Origin: Cryptomeria japonica
Lineage: Eukaryota; Streptophyta; Pinopsida; Cupressales; Cupressaceae
Assembly (NCBI RefSeq): GCF_030272615.1
Contig: NC_081409.1
Coordinates: 875,122,594 to 875,186,593, forward strand
Length of the DNA: 64,000 bases
Direction of reading: 5' to 3'
Position numbers and translations under genes: made by a program. Positions 1 to 10,790 of the stretch are shown one piece after another; position 1 is the first letter of the stretch; each line of letters starts with the position of its first letter. A model generated the notes under the pieces. The model was not told the origin of the DNA, did no database searches, and saw nothing but the letters and a program-made list of their open reading frames with translations.

Positions 1-19
1 CTTCATCATTTCTCCTTGG

Positions 20-480
20 CTGCAGTTAATTCTAGCTCATGCCAAATGTCCTTCATGACCTATCCACCACCAAATTCGCCAATCTATCAGCCACCATATT
101 TCCTTCTCTATAGATATGCGAAATTTGAAAATCCTCACATTCCTCCAAAGTTGCCAGATTGGATGAATATATTTACTCAACCTCAAATTTAGAATCTGCC
201 TCTATCTAATTGCATTCACAATAATTTGAGAATCTCCTTCCACATGTATTCGACTTTAACCCAAATCTCAACATGAACTAAAAGCCAACCACATGGCTCG
301 AAATCCTGAGTCAATCTCACTTAGCTTCTACAACTCAATTGCCAAAAATGCTTCCTATCCAATCTTTGACTACACATTCGGCCTCTAATGGTCCCAAGTT
401 TCCCCATGCAACTCTATCCAATTCACTTTGACTCATCCTTGCTTCAACAAGGATCATTGCACCTCTGCCCTAAGGTTGGA
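20..480 (-). pseudogene. Degraded RNase H-like domain fragment
   Basis: On the minus strand, conceptual translation gives a run around 180-250 ending in HVEGDSQIIVNAI, then around 60-150 a run close to HIYREGNMVADRLANLV. These are the third and fourth acidic-residue blocks of plant RVT_3-type RNase H domains, usually found at the C-terminus of LINEs. Upstream codons (250-480) resemble the helix between them but hold several stops. It is a relic with no open frame, and the window edge cuts it. Its orientation is opposite to the RNase H fragment at 656-1174. Family assignment rests on motif recognition only. Confidence 0.6.
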
Positions 481-655
481 AATCGGATTAATCCAAGAAA
501 CCTTCTTAACAAGGGTATTTAATTTTTGTTTTCATTAAAATATATTAAATTTTAATGTTTTGAATATTTAAGTTGTAAGATATTTATTATTTAATAAATT
601 AAATTTTATATTTATTATTTATCTATTAACAATATTTAAATTAAACTAACCCGTT

Positions 656-1174
656 AATGGGTCTTGGAGGGTTAGTCCCCTTTCGGAACCAACAAAAGAC
701 GAGGTTAAATGGGAACCGCCAACAAAGGAGTGGATTAAAATTAATTTTGATGGGGCCTCTAGGGGGAATCCGGGTATCTCAGGAGTGGGAGTAGTTGCAA
801 GAGATGATAAAGGGGTTATCCTATTCAAGGGGGCTCGACGACTATAGAATGGGACAAATAACGAAGCAGAAGCACAAGCGGCACTAATGGCTACGGAATT
901 GGCCATAAACATGAAAGTGTCAAAATTACATTTGGAAGGGGATTCCCAAGTGGTTATCAACGCAATAGCAAAAGGTAACACCCCTTCATGGAAACTATCT
1001 CATTGGGTGGAGATAATACGCGAAAAACTCACCTCTTTTGAGGCTTTTCGGGTCTCCCATGTCAAGAGAAGTGCTAACGCGATGGCGGACCTCCTCTCAA
1101 ATGTTGGATGTGATATGACATGCCAAGTGGCCAAGTGGTGGAAGGGTAATGGTAGTGTATGGAAGTGGTATTAA
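656..1174 (+). pseudogene. RNase H domain fragment (LINE-derived) with one in-frame stop
   Basis: One plus-strand frame reads through a complete RVT_3-type RNase H domain. It has INFDGASRGNPG (first Asp) near 745, NNEAEAQAAL (Glu) near 860, LEGDSQVVINAI (Asp) near 935 and a late SANAMADLL (Asp) near 1085. All four acidic positions are kept. A TAG at 845-847 interrupts the frame between the first and second blocks, so the later ATG at 887 starts only the second half. No reverse transcriptase lies upstream, so this is a detached or 5'-truncated tail. It may be a domesticated RNase H but the stop and lack of context argue for a relic. Confidence 0.7.
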
Positions 1175-1496
1175 TGCAGTTCGTGAAGCTCCAAACCAGT
1201 AAGCACGCTAGACGGCTCGCAAGGACGAGAAATCACTATCACTGGCATTATAATTAATGTGGCAGTTCAAAAGCACATTGTCTTGGTTCGAGACAATGGC
1301 GGTGGGCAGGAAATCTGCCGTGAAATCTCTTTCCATTTATTTCACAGATCATGCATTTATACCCAACCGCAAACGACGGCGGATTTATAACTAATTTGAA
1401 ATTTGTGCAATGTATTCGCCAAAAACCGGATTAATGAAGGTTGTTTGTGTCTTTGCAGTTTAGTTTTTCTGGTTTAACAGGTTGCGAGCAGGTTCA
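1175..1496. other. No gene seen; acceptor-like sites before next frame
   Basis: No coding run is visible. Two splice-acceptor-like pyrimidine-AG sites (TCTTTGCAG near 1456 and TTTAACAG near 1480) precede the ATG at 1497. They would fit a 3' splice site just upstream of that start, but this cannot be confirmed from sequence. Confidence 0.3.
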
Positions 1497-2192
1497 ATGG
1501 AGGCTAATTTCATGCTCCGAACAGAGAAGAAATTGGTCCCTTTCCTGGGAACGGTTTCGGACAAACGTTTGCAAGGTCCTTTCAAATACAAGGAAGATAA
1601 GTTGTGGAGTGCTGCTCGGTTAATGCTAGGGGAGGAATTGGTGCATATCCATTTCCAGTACAGAACAAATATGGAGGTCTACTCTTTGATAATGGCCTGG
1701 GCGTGTGAATTCGAGCCCGAAGTGGAGAAAGTCAAGCTAACAATGAAAAAGCTTATTGATGGGGATTACTTAATTAATCTTGATTCCATCCTGGAATGGG
1801 TGATCCCCCAGACAGGAATTCGCATCCGGGAAGGAGAAGCAGAGGAGGAGATATTACCATTTGTTAGGGGACCAAAGAGTCGTTTAAAGGAGCAATGCAG
1901 GGAACGAGCTCGCATTGGCTGGGAAGCCATGAAGCTCTGCGTCAAGTTGATACGAACAGACGAGGTTCTTAAGGCACTTAAGGTGGTGGTGCGCATGGAG
2001 GTGGGAAGAGAGCTCCGAGACCGATTCGAGGAGGGGAGACCAGTATAGTTCCTAGCTAGCCTGGAAGGTGACCCAGACTTTGAGAACTTGGACTGTATTC
2101 CGAAGATGAAGTCTGAAGCGGCCAAAGGGAAAGCTTGGACGGATATCGATGATGAGGAGAGGAAGATGCCGAACCAGAGCAACTCGGATTGA
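1497..2192 (+). pseudogene. Unknown protein, single in-frame TAG
   Basis: I do not recognise this protein. The ATG at 1497 has a good context (TTCAATGGAG) and begins MEANFMLRTEKK. The frame runs to a TAG at 2046-2048, then continues in the same frame for 47 more codons (FLASLEGDPDFENLDC onward) to a TGA at 2190-2192. The product would be about 231 residues, charged, mostly helical, with an acidic C-terminus (DIDDEERK) and no membrane segment or signal peptide. Codon usage looks coding: no frameshift, higher GC than flanks. The TAG fits a CAG-to-TAG change. It may be a decayed host gene exon, a retrogene, or an unrecognised element ORF. The broken frame at 41241-41880 has a similar general character, but I cannot show homology. 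Confidence 0.45.
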
Positions 2193-3395
2193 GCGGTCAC
2201 GGTGCAAAAATCTGTGTTTTTTGCTTTCTGCCTTCGTTGGTTTTTAAAACAAAAACTTTTATGGATTACTGTAATATTTCGTGCATGAATGCACAGTACT
2301 GTGTTACTTCTTTTTCTATTTTAGTTGGAACTCTGCATAGTAGGTTTGAACTGAATTTGGGCTGATGTTGAAATCCGTTTGGCCCTTGTAGATTGTAGCT
2401 ATTTTCTTGAAAATCAATATATCCAAAATTACCGATTAAAAAAAATATATTTAAATTAAACTTAAAAATATTATAATAAAAATGTATTTTGAAATTCATT
2501 ATACTGTGATCAAATTTAACATAATATTATTTTATTTTTATGGATTTATTGTTATATTAAAAAAATAAAATTTATAAATAACTAATTTAATGGTGATTTT
2601 TTTTCCAATTTTTTGTTGGCACTGACTGAACTCCATCTAAATTTTATTCTTGTGGAACACGAATTTGAACTTGAACCTCGTGACATAGGTTCTATCAATC
2701 AATACCAATAATCAACTTGAATAAGCCACTATAAGAAAAGCTGCAAATTGTAATAGTGGCAAGCAATTAAAATGAAGGTTGGTTTTTAGGTCGCACCTAG
2801 GTATATCAGACCCTTGGGTAAGACCACGATGGAGTTTCTATTTACATAATGATAACATATTGTTTAAACTTTGCACTCACAGGTTTTAAGCGCTAAGAGT
2901 AAACCAAGACCTGATCATATGTCATAAAACTCGTTTAGTAATTTTAGGGCAAAGAGTTTTTAAAAAATAACAAGATAAAGTCGAGAAACAAAATTCTATA
3001 AATGTGTACCAGCGGAATGTCAACGAAAAAAGAATGTATATCAGTTTCTACAAAATGCAGACTCTCTAAACAATAGCATCCAATTCAGCATTCTAATCAC
3101 TGAAACCCTAGAATTATAACGCCATAAGATTTTGCAACAATCCATAAAATTAAGAAATTGTACGTATGCTTTCCTTGAGCAAGTATCCACCAGCATTAGG
3201 AACCCAACAATAAACCAATATATATAGTTAAACCCTAGTTACAAACTCGTGAATGTAACCCTAAAACCTTTTTTAAAGAATTGTCTGCATAAAGTGTACA
3301 AAACAACTCATAAATGTACCTACAAACTACAATGAAATGAAACTGCAGTAAGCCAAACGTTTAAGAAGAAAAAAAATATATAATTATACTTACAC
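2193..3395. other. Gene-free AT-rich DNA, possible MED10 intron
   Basis: No coding run on either strand. It is AT-rich with short homopolymer tracts (2430-2590). Read on the minus strand it follows the splice donor of the MED10-like exon, so it may be intron 1 sequence. I searched by eye for the next MED10 exon and found none. Confidence 0.35.
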
Positions 3396-3569
3396 GCGCT
3401 CCAGTAGATTGAGCTGGGAGTTTATATTGAAAGATGAAACGGTGCAATGGAGCTGATGAAGAATACCCAGTGATTTTTGAATAGATTTCGAAACAGGGTC
3501 TACTGTGTGCTTTAAATCTATAGGAGTGCCGCCATTTCCCGCAGACCCGCCGGGATTTTGAGAATCCAT
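3396..3569 (-). CDS. MED10: Mediator subunit 10 (MED10), probable first coding exon
   Basis: The minus-strand ATG at 3567-3569 opens 58 codons. A Gly/Asn-rich N-terminus (MDSQNPGGSAGNGG) is followed by a helix region containing SIQKSLGILHQLHCTVSSF and SQLNLLER. This matches my memory of plant MED10, where a variable N-terminus precedes an SI-KTLG-LHQLH-TV-SF block. MED10 is a small subunit of the middle module of the nuclear Mediator complex, linking activators to RNA polymerase II. The frame ends at a donor: either GC|GTGTAA (exon end 3396, phase 0) or the stronger GT|GTAAGT (exon end 3394). The remaining ~120 residues are not seen downstream to the window edge, so the next intron is at least 3.4 kb or the exon is an isolated fragment. 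A 5' extension in frame has no ATG. Confidence 0.72.
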
Positions 3570-4078
3570 GATTTCGAACCCGCGCCCGTCTGCGCGTCTC
3601 AAATGTTTTTATATGCCTGTAAAAAAACCTTTAAAATGCTTAATAATTAAAATATTAATAAAAATACGTATCAATTACGAACCTTATTCCATTAAATAAG
3701 CTTATTCAAAAAAAGATTCGAGACAAATAAAGAATTCACATTCTGCAAGACGAAAATGAAAATTGAAGCAAAAGTCATAGCAAAACGGTATTGGGAAGGC
3801 ACATCATTCAATCTTTTTTGGTAAGCCAAATAAGTCTCTTTAAGTTGACATGTAAATTTGTTTTGTAAAAATAATTTTAAAAATAGTTATTATCAATTTG
3901 CTTGGTTGAGAAGTTTACTATTTTTGAGCTTTCGAATCATTTAAGAAATATAATAATATTTTTATTATATATTGATGTATGTTTTTAATTTATTATAGTT
4001 ATTTTATTATAATTTATTGTATTGACACCCCCATTCAGTAATTTGACACAAATTGATTGATAGTTTTGCGGTAAAACC
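3570..4078. other. Gene-free, possible promoter side of MED10 exon
   Basis: AT-rich with no coding run. If the MED10-like exon is functional, its 5' UTR and promoter lie here on the minus strand. I see no convincing TATA box at a fixed spacing. Confidence 0.3.
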
Positions 4079-4363
4079 CTATTTATATGCTTGCAAACCT
4101 ATATTACTATATTGTTGCTCCTCTTTAAAACAAACTCCATCTGACTTTGTAAAAGAATAGGGTAGGAAGTTTGGAAGACTAATGCCTTGAGATTTATCCA
4201 ATACTTTTACTTCTTCAACCGAAAAATAATTTGGGGTTGCCTCAATTGTACTTGATAGATCATTTAAATAGCACTTGAACATCTTATGGGGGTAGGCAAT
4301 ATGGTGCATCTGAGGGTCATCAAGAAATAGTTCAATATCCTTTTGTCTAAGAAGCTTGTGCAA
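4079..4363 (-). other. Short unrecognised reading frame
   Basis: A 94-codon minus-strand frame without stops. Its composition is protein-like (mixed charged and hydrophobic residues, for example DDPQMHHIAYPHKMFKCYLNDL), but I recognise no family. Conceptual translation upstream to about 4900 gives further protein-like stretches broken by many stops (near 4400 LNVLPCDVSNIIEAMIEF; near 4900 GRSKSTIATILEDP). Together they suggest a decayed coding unit of about 0.8 kb on the minus strand. It could be a transposase or a host gene relic. Confidence 0.25.
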
Positions 4364-4959
4364 CGTACCTTTGATAGAATATATATCTCATGAACTCTAT
4401 CATGGCTTCTATAATGTTGGAGACATCACAAGGCAAAACATTGAGTTCTGACTACCTCTTAAAGAATGAACCATTAAAAAAAATTGATTATTTTAAAAAG
4501 CATTTATTGATTCTTGTTACTTGAGTCCACATAAGCTTTTTGGGTAATATAGGTGTTTTAATCAATCTTGTCAATTTTAGAAAGGTTGGGATCTCTCATC
4601 AATAGTTCATACTAATTTTTTCCTAGCTTGAGAATTAGGTTCATTCCTGACCTTTCTTTTAACACTAGTCTCATTAATCTTTAAAAAAAAAATTACTTTG
4701 CCAAAGCTTGTCTAGATAATCTGCATATTACTTTTGGTCCAACAATTTGAGTTAGTTACCCAAGTCATCAGCAAGAAAGAAAAAATGATTTGGTAAATGT
4801 CTTCTAGTGAAAATCTTCATTCTAAAAAGTTGTTTTCTTATTTAGGATCTTCCAAAATGGTGGCAATGGTACTCTTGGATCTACCCAACATCATGGACAT
4901 TAATTGCACTCACCACTTTCACATTATGGAGGTTTAAACAAAAACATCATAGTTTTTTA
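4364..4959. other. No intact gene; decayed protein-like minus-strand stretches
   Basis: No open frame of note. The minus-strand fragments described for the neighbouring 4079-4363 frame extend into this stretch with multiple stops and at least one frameshift. Confidence 0.25.
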
Positions 4960-6560
4960 TTATGGGAAAAACAGGTTTTGAGGGGACCCGAAACCCCATA
5001 CAACAGGTTTTGGAGGGACTTGAAACCCTCATATTTTACCAAGATCTGGAACCCATAGAACAACGCTGCCAAAGAAAATTAACAAAATACCAGCAGCCCA
5101 AACAAAGCTGAGCCAGCAAAAGCCAGCAAACACCAGCAGGAAGAACCAGCCAAACACTTAAGATATAATCAATATAAATCAAGTTGGCTACACCAACTAG
5201 GCTAAAAATTCAAACTATGATGAGGGTTAGCATGCACCCTCAGCCAAACAACAGGGATGTTTTCGACTCCCTTGACCTGAGACAAAGACTTCAGACAACA
5301 AAAATCATGACTAGCCCATAACCAAAAACAACCACAATCTGGACTAGGCCCTTGAAAACTATCAGCAACCAGCCAGATAAGAAAAAACAAGGCAAATAAA
5401 ACAAGATGCCTAGAGATAAAGGGATTTTGAAAGGCTTCCCTAAACTTAAAAACTAGCTTTTGAAATGGCTCCCAAAACCACTTCAAAGGGTTTTGAAGTG
5501 GTACCCTCAACCATCTTGAGCTGAAACAAAGGCCCGATCAGGAAAGCATCCATCCAAACAAGCACCGCCGCACTCTCCACCTCAATAGGAGAAGACAGAA
5601 AAGATCTTGAGAGAAAAGATCCGACAACCAAAAAATCACCAGCCTCAAGAGAAAGGTCCTCCAAACCAGGAGAGGAAGCACCAAAAATCCCCTTCACCAC
5701 CCAAACACCATGCAGCCACTCCATCTCCATGGGAGGGCACAACGCCTCAAGAAAAGATCCATGGGACTGAATAGTAAGAGAAAAAACCCTCTAAAGGAAA
5801 CCAATAGTGGAAGCACCGAGGGCCCACATAGAAGAAACAACAAAAGTGTAACCAAACTCCAACAACAAAGAAACAACCCCCACCTCGATAGGGAGAGAAT
5901 AGAATTTCTTCAAAAGGAGAGACCACACCAATTGTAGCCCAATACTAGAACAACCTCTGCCCAGTAGAGCCGCCTCAAAACAGGAGCATCCAACTCCTTT
6001 CATGAAAGATATCTCCACCTCAATAGGAGATAAAACCTTTTTAATAGGCACATAGAGAGAAGAAGGGTGCCGAGAAACAGCCCAAAACCTAGGCATTTCC
6101 ACCCAAAGGGCATCAAAAGAGCTCCACAAATCCTAGCCCGAGAGGAGGAAAATGAAAAAAAAAGCACTACGAGCACAAAATCCTCCGACCCAACAGGGGA
6201 AAGGGTGCAAAGAAGGGACACAAGCCAAAGCAGAGCAAAACGGTCTAACAAGACCAACCCAACGGACAGGAGAGGAAGAGAGATCCAATAGAAGAACTCC
6301 CCACTGGCTCTGAACCACTAAACCCACAGCAACAGCAACCCAAACAGCCGCCTCAGCGAGAGACCCAAGAAGTCGATCTACCAGAAAGAGGGGGCGAAGG
6401 GGGCATCATGAATCATCCAGGTCCACATCCACCAAAAGCCAAGAAACGATACCCATTGCCAAGGCTCCCAAGCAATCATCCTCATCGTCGTCTGATTCCT
6501 CCCCTTCCTAAGCAATAGTCGAAACCCTAGCTCCCGCACTCGCACGACTCTCGCTCATGC
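4960..6560 (-). mobile_element. Probable non-LTR-type retroelement insertion, minus strand
   Basis: Read on the minus strand, the unit ends near 4960 in a repeated phrase (CCCTCCAAAACCTGT near 5010, then CCCCTCAAAACCTGT near 4980) followed by CCCATAATAAAAAA. That is like the 3' UTR and short A-rich tail of plant LINEs. The 5' side near 6560 begins ATGAGCGAGAGTCG and is GC-richer than the flanks. One minus-strand frame runs from 6550 to 6133 with two stops and is very rich in Val, Leu, Ser and Phe. No reverse transcriptase or endonuclease motif is visible. I found no target-site duplication. A non-autonomous LINE derivative is the best guess, and a chimeric repeat is possible. Confidence 0.35.
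5577..6035. repeat. Degenerate ~145-bp tandem repeat, four units
   Basis: The phrase CCACCTCAATAGGAGA or close variants recurs at 5577, 5721 (CCATCTCCATGGGAGG), 5880 and 6015, spaced 144, 159 and 135 bp. In the first two units it is followed by AGAAAAGATC about 20-30 bp later. On the minus strand the unit encodes a recurring SPIEVE-like phrase. The repeat lies wholly inside the 4960-6560 insertion. Confidence 0.5.
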
Positions 6561-6780
6561 TCCAGATCAAGAATCCCATTTGTACAGAACTAGAAGTTTA
6601 CTTTGGGTATGACCATGATTTTGTATGTGTTGTTGGTATAGTCCTTGTAATTTTACCTTCTTTCTTTATAACATTGTTTGAATAGTATATTCCTTTTACC
6701 CCTGATTAGAGGGAGCAAAATGTTGTATGGCATCTCATCTTTCATATAACTTCTAAAATTTTCACAATCCATAGCTTATA
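6561..6780. other. AT-rich spacer, no gene seen
   Basis: Short AT-rich stretch between the retroelement-like unit and the foldback hairpin. Nothing recognisable on either strand. Confidence 0.4.
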
Positions 6781-6866
6781 ATCTCACACTTTTTGGATTA
6801 GACTGTGTAGCATTTTTTTTTGCATCAAAAAAGCTGCTACACAGTCTAATCCAGAAAGTGTGAGAT
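6781..6866. repeat. 86-bp foldback hairpin, copy 1
   Basis: Arms at 6781-6812 and 6835-6866 are 32 bp and pair with one mismatch (T versus C). The 22-bp centre can pair further through a T9 run against A6, leaving a loop of about 5 nt (GCATC). The whole unit is therefore one near-perfect stem. Its core (TTGGATTAGACTGTGTAGCA) is closely related to the hairpin at 10221-10295. It could be a MITE-like foldback element or a small-RNA precursor. No clear terminal duplication is visible. Confidence 0.8.
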
Positions 6867-6960
6867 AGTAAAATGTTACTACGATACATTACCAATTGAC
6901 CTACATGGTGTTTGTAGTTCTAAAACATTAAATACTTCTTGTATCCTTTGTAGAATATAC

Positions 6961-8139
6961 TGTAATGTCCTAAAATTGCACCCCTGGCAATTTTAGATTG
7001 TATTTGGGTCTTCGCCTTAGTGTTTGCACCCCTCAGCCTGATCGGAGACCTGATTATGCTCATACATATCAAAATCTTCATTTAATTCATTGATGCACCC
7101 TGCTTGCACCTTGATCTTGCACCAAATTAGGGCAGGACCAGGGCATGGTGCCCTAATCCCCCTTAATGGAGACCTATCTTGGATCCCTCTCCCTTTCCTA
7201 ACTCAAATTTGAAGCGGGAAAATCCCCCCCGTGTCGGCTCAAGTCGAAAAATTAGTCAATTAATCCTACAGGCAAGTATATAAGAGGGATTTCCCCTCTC
7301 ATTTGACATCTAATCACATGAAATTTAATCAAGCATCCAAGCATTCAAGAGATCAAGCATTCGAGAGCAATTGAGCATTTTCAGTCTTCCTTCAAGCTTT
7401 GGAGCAACAATAGAGTCAATATTTCAAGCATTGAAGAGGAGATCATCATTCTACTTCATGAAATCATAATCCCATGTGGAGGTAAGCAAAACTTCTCAAG
7501 GAGGTATAAGGATTTCATTTTCAAGCAATTCAACATCCCCTCAAAGAGGAGGATTTCTACTTTCGGTCATTTCAATTACATTATTTCAACCACTTGGTTA
7601 ATTCTAAAACTGGGGTTTGAACTGAAGGAAAACCCCTATTCCCAACATATTTCCCTTTCCTTTTGTGTGCAGGAATTAGGTGCATAGTTATATTTATGGA
7701 ATTGAGCTTTATTCGCAAAGACAGAAAAACCATTTTTGACACGCGAAAAGGTTGGAGGACCAGGTTGGGGGCAACCTGGTCCGGACACACGGTCCTTGCA
7801 ATTTTTGGTAGATTTCACAGAGCAGCTCTGAATCATCTCAAACTTCTCAGATCCAAGTGCATGACTGAATCCCGAATCTAGATAGCTCGTTGTTTTCTAA
7901 TACTTTGTCGTCATTTCCAACACTTAGTCTCAATTCAACTAGTCAGCTTACAAAAGAGGGTCGATTACATTCCAATTAGAACCAATCTAATTAGTACCCA
8001 GTCCTTGCATATTTAGGATTGGATCTAGTAGATTCATCCCCCTCTTTTGAATGTAAAGTCTCTCTCAAGCAAAAATTGAGCTTAGTGAATCCTCCCTTCA
8101 CGTGGAGAATTGGCTAAGCCCCCAATTTTCCACTTTACA
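6961..8139 (+). repeat. Gypsy-type LTR (plus orientation), 1,179 bp
   Basis: Starts TGTAATGTCCTAAAATTG and ends CTTTACA, giving TG...CA. The start is shared with the 5' LTR of element E (TGTAATACCCTAAAATTG at 56923) and, reversed, with the solo LTR at 48435-49201. A TATA box sits at 7277-7284. The sequence after the end (TGGTGAACCCAACGTG) resembles a primer binding site, so this was probably a 5' LTR. No matching 3' LTR is in the window, and 5-bp flanks (ATATAC versus TTTTG) do not match. Confidence 0.5.
7277..7284 (+). promoter_or_regulatory. LTR TATA box
   Basis: TATATAAG followed by GGGATTTCCCC about 300 bp into the LTR. Its position and orientation fit a pol II LTR promoter driving the plus strand. 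Confidence 0.4.
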
Positions 8140-9093
8140 TTTTGGTGAACCCAACGTGTCTTATGCTTGCTTCTGATTTTCATTTTTAGATTTGATTCTT
8201 ATGCAATTAATTAATATTTGCAATCTTTTTTGAAAAATATAGCTTATGCACTTAATTGTTACATCACTTTCATAGCTAGTGTTCACCTTTACATATGTAT
8301 TTTTCATATGCACACCACTATTTGCATTGCAATGAATAATACTCTATAGATAATTTGAATATGTTCTAGTATATATTTAAGAGACAGTTATCACACAATT
8401 AGATAGTATGTATCTTAGTGGTAAGTTGGGGTGTGAACAAATTTCAATCAAGCCAAACTAAATGTGGGTAACGAGTGCATCCCAACAAATGATTCTACAT
8501 ACAACATCCATTTCAACCAAGTTAGTAATGGACAAATTATCAAATTTAGTTTTCTACATTGATCTAACTCCCTATACTTATAATTAACCAAAAATGAATG
8601 CAATAGAATCATCGTTAGTTGTGTGGAAGTGGAACTTTCCTTGGGAAGAAGTAAGATACATTAATCCTCTTCTTTGTTATATTTTACTTGCATAAAGTAC
8701 TACTTTTATGATCATGTACCTCTTGACCGAGGTGTTAAAACTGCCAATGATAGGTAATTCAAAGATGAATTACCTCTCTTGAAAAGTGACTAAAATCACT
8801 ACAAGGTTCTTTGTGAGCTCTAAGGTCTTATCTAAGCATGGCACTTCAGTTGAGTTATGTGTTTGTTTGTTCAAGGGGCATTTGCTAATAATTCTTGAAG
8901 TTCAGCCATAATGTAGTATCAATCTTATCAAGTGAAAATTTAGGCTTTTTCAAGAACATGAAATTAACAATAATCAGATCTATAAATGAAATGATTTTAC
9001 TCTAATGACCTATCCTAGCATGGATTATGAATATATTGGGTGTTACAAGAAATGAATGAAGCAAATTCTAAACAATCTAGACAATAACAATTG
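8140..9093. other. Primer-site-like motif and leader, no gene
   Basis: Begins with TTTTGGTGAACCCAACGTG, compare TGGCGCCCACCGTGGGG after the E LTR at 58079. The rest has no coding run. It looks like the 5' leader of the element whose LTR is at 6961-8139, cut by the solo LTR that begins at 9094. Confidence 0.35.
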
Positions 9094-10220
9094 TAATGTC
9101 CCCACTTTGAAATAGAATTTAATGGCAAATAATAATAATAAAATTAAAATTATCAAGAATAAAATTAAAATATAAAATAATATAATAAAGTATAATTAAA
9201 ACTTAATTAAGTTAAATAATGATCAAAAGGCATGAAATGATAAGTTGTGACTCTTTAAAACACAAGGTATAAAAGGGAGATGAGAACTCATTTGAATGGG
9301 GGTATAATTTGGGAATCAAAAGTGCAGATATGATTTAAATAAGAACTACGGATCTGATTGTGAAAGGCTTGTGTACATTCCAATAGGCAAAAATAATGAA
9401 GAGTTGCACTCTTTCAAAGGGTGCTAATGGTGAAAGGGTGTGTCTCTTGCCAAAGGGCATACATGATGAGGAGGTGTGACCTCTCCCTCAAATGGAGAGA
9501 TATAAATGAAAGGAATAAAATCATCTAAGTGACATCACCATCGATCAAATCAGAACTATTATTTAGTTACAGGTAGTAACATCCTTGTTTTTGGTGTTAT
9601 ACTTAATAAAAGACTAATAGGAGGAGTCTTGAATTAATTACTTATATATTCACATTTAATTATGAGCAACCAATAATGATTGCAGATTAAGGATATTGTT
9701 GCCTTAAGGAAGCACAATTAGATCGAAGAATGATTAGTTAAGTTAATGATAGGATCCTCAAAACAAAATATCAATGATGATTAATACGGCTAAGCAACAT
9801 AGATAAAAAGAAAGGCAATGACCTTTCAAAGGAGTCGTTGCTACTAAAAATTCATGACCACTGATTGGCGCCCTTCCACCACAGAGGGAGGAGAATAAAT
9901 AGCCCCAATCATTTGAAGAAAGAACACGGAGAAGGAATTTGCGCTCAAGCCTAAAGGGATAAGAATCGAAGAAAGGAAGTGCAGACACCTATTTCTGTCC
10001 ACTTGATTAAATGAATTTTATATTTGTTTCATTATCATTCATCCAACTATAAATTAAATTAACATTTAATTAATTCATCCCAACCCTCTTCTTCTATTAA
10101 TTAAATAAATTACTTGATTTATTTGATTTAATTCATTCAACCTAATTCAGACCATTAATTAAATAAATAAATCATATTTAAATTAATGTAACTTCCACAG
10201 TCCATAGTGATTTGTTTTTA

Positions 10221-10295
10221 GTTCTTCTGGATTTGACCGTGTAGCTTTTTTATGTTGGCAACATCAAAAAGCTACACGGTCAAATCCAGAAGAAC
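10221..10295. repeat. 75-bp foldback hairpin, copy 2
   Basis: The left arm GTTCTTCTGGATTTGACCGT... (10221-10256) pairs with the right arm (10260-10295) over 36 bp with one mismatch, leaving a loop of 3 nt (GGC). The stem core CTGGATTTGACCGTGTAGC matches copy 1 at 6781 in 16 of 19 positions. It lies inside the 4.1-kb solo LTR. Confidence 0.85.
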
Positions 10296-10623
10296 AAAAA
10301 AAAATAAAAATCATATATGTTTAATTAAATCCTCCTTCACATTTAAATAAATTAATACTTGTTTAAAATCCCCAAATTCCATCTCTCATATTTAAATAAA
10401 TTAATATTTATTTAAATCCCTAAAATCTCCTTTCTCACGTTTAAATAAATTGATATTTATTTAAATTCCTAAAATCCCTCCCCCACTTGCACTTTCTAAA
10501 AAATGCAAGTTGCAAATTAATCTTTCTCCTAGTCATGTCTAAACCCCTATTATTAGCCTAGTCACCCTTTAATGGTTTGCACATTCCTAAACCAAAGGTT
10601 AACCCAAAACCCATCAACTCAAA

Positions 10624-10790
10624 CCTTTAATGGCTTTCTTTAAAGTATTCAAGCCTTTAATAGTCTCCTTCTAGAGTATTCTTAAGCCTTTAATGGTTTC
10701 CCTCGAAGTCTTAAAGCTTTTAATGGTTTCCCTCAAAGTCTTCAAGCCTTTAATGACTCCTTTCGAGTCTTTAAGCATTTAATGCTTTAT
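10624..10790. repeat. ~30-bp tandem repeat, six units
   Basis: CCTTTAATGG or a close variant recurs at 10624, 10655, 10687, 10717, 10747 and 10776 (spacing 29-32 bp). Each is followed by a CTCRAAGTCTT-like phrase. It lies in the upstream part of the 4.1-kb LTR, ahead of its TATA box. Confidence 0.7.

Noticed and set aside
5202-6327. Several overlapping frames on both strands
   Set aside because: GC-rich repeat sequence keeps frames open by chance; no domain recognised. Recorded as a repeat inside an insertion instead.
6961-9093. Complete element between this LTR and a partner
   Set aside because: No second LTR copy was found and no coding domains follow, so only a single LTR plus leader is claimed.
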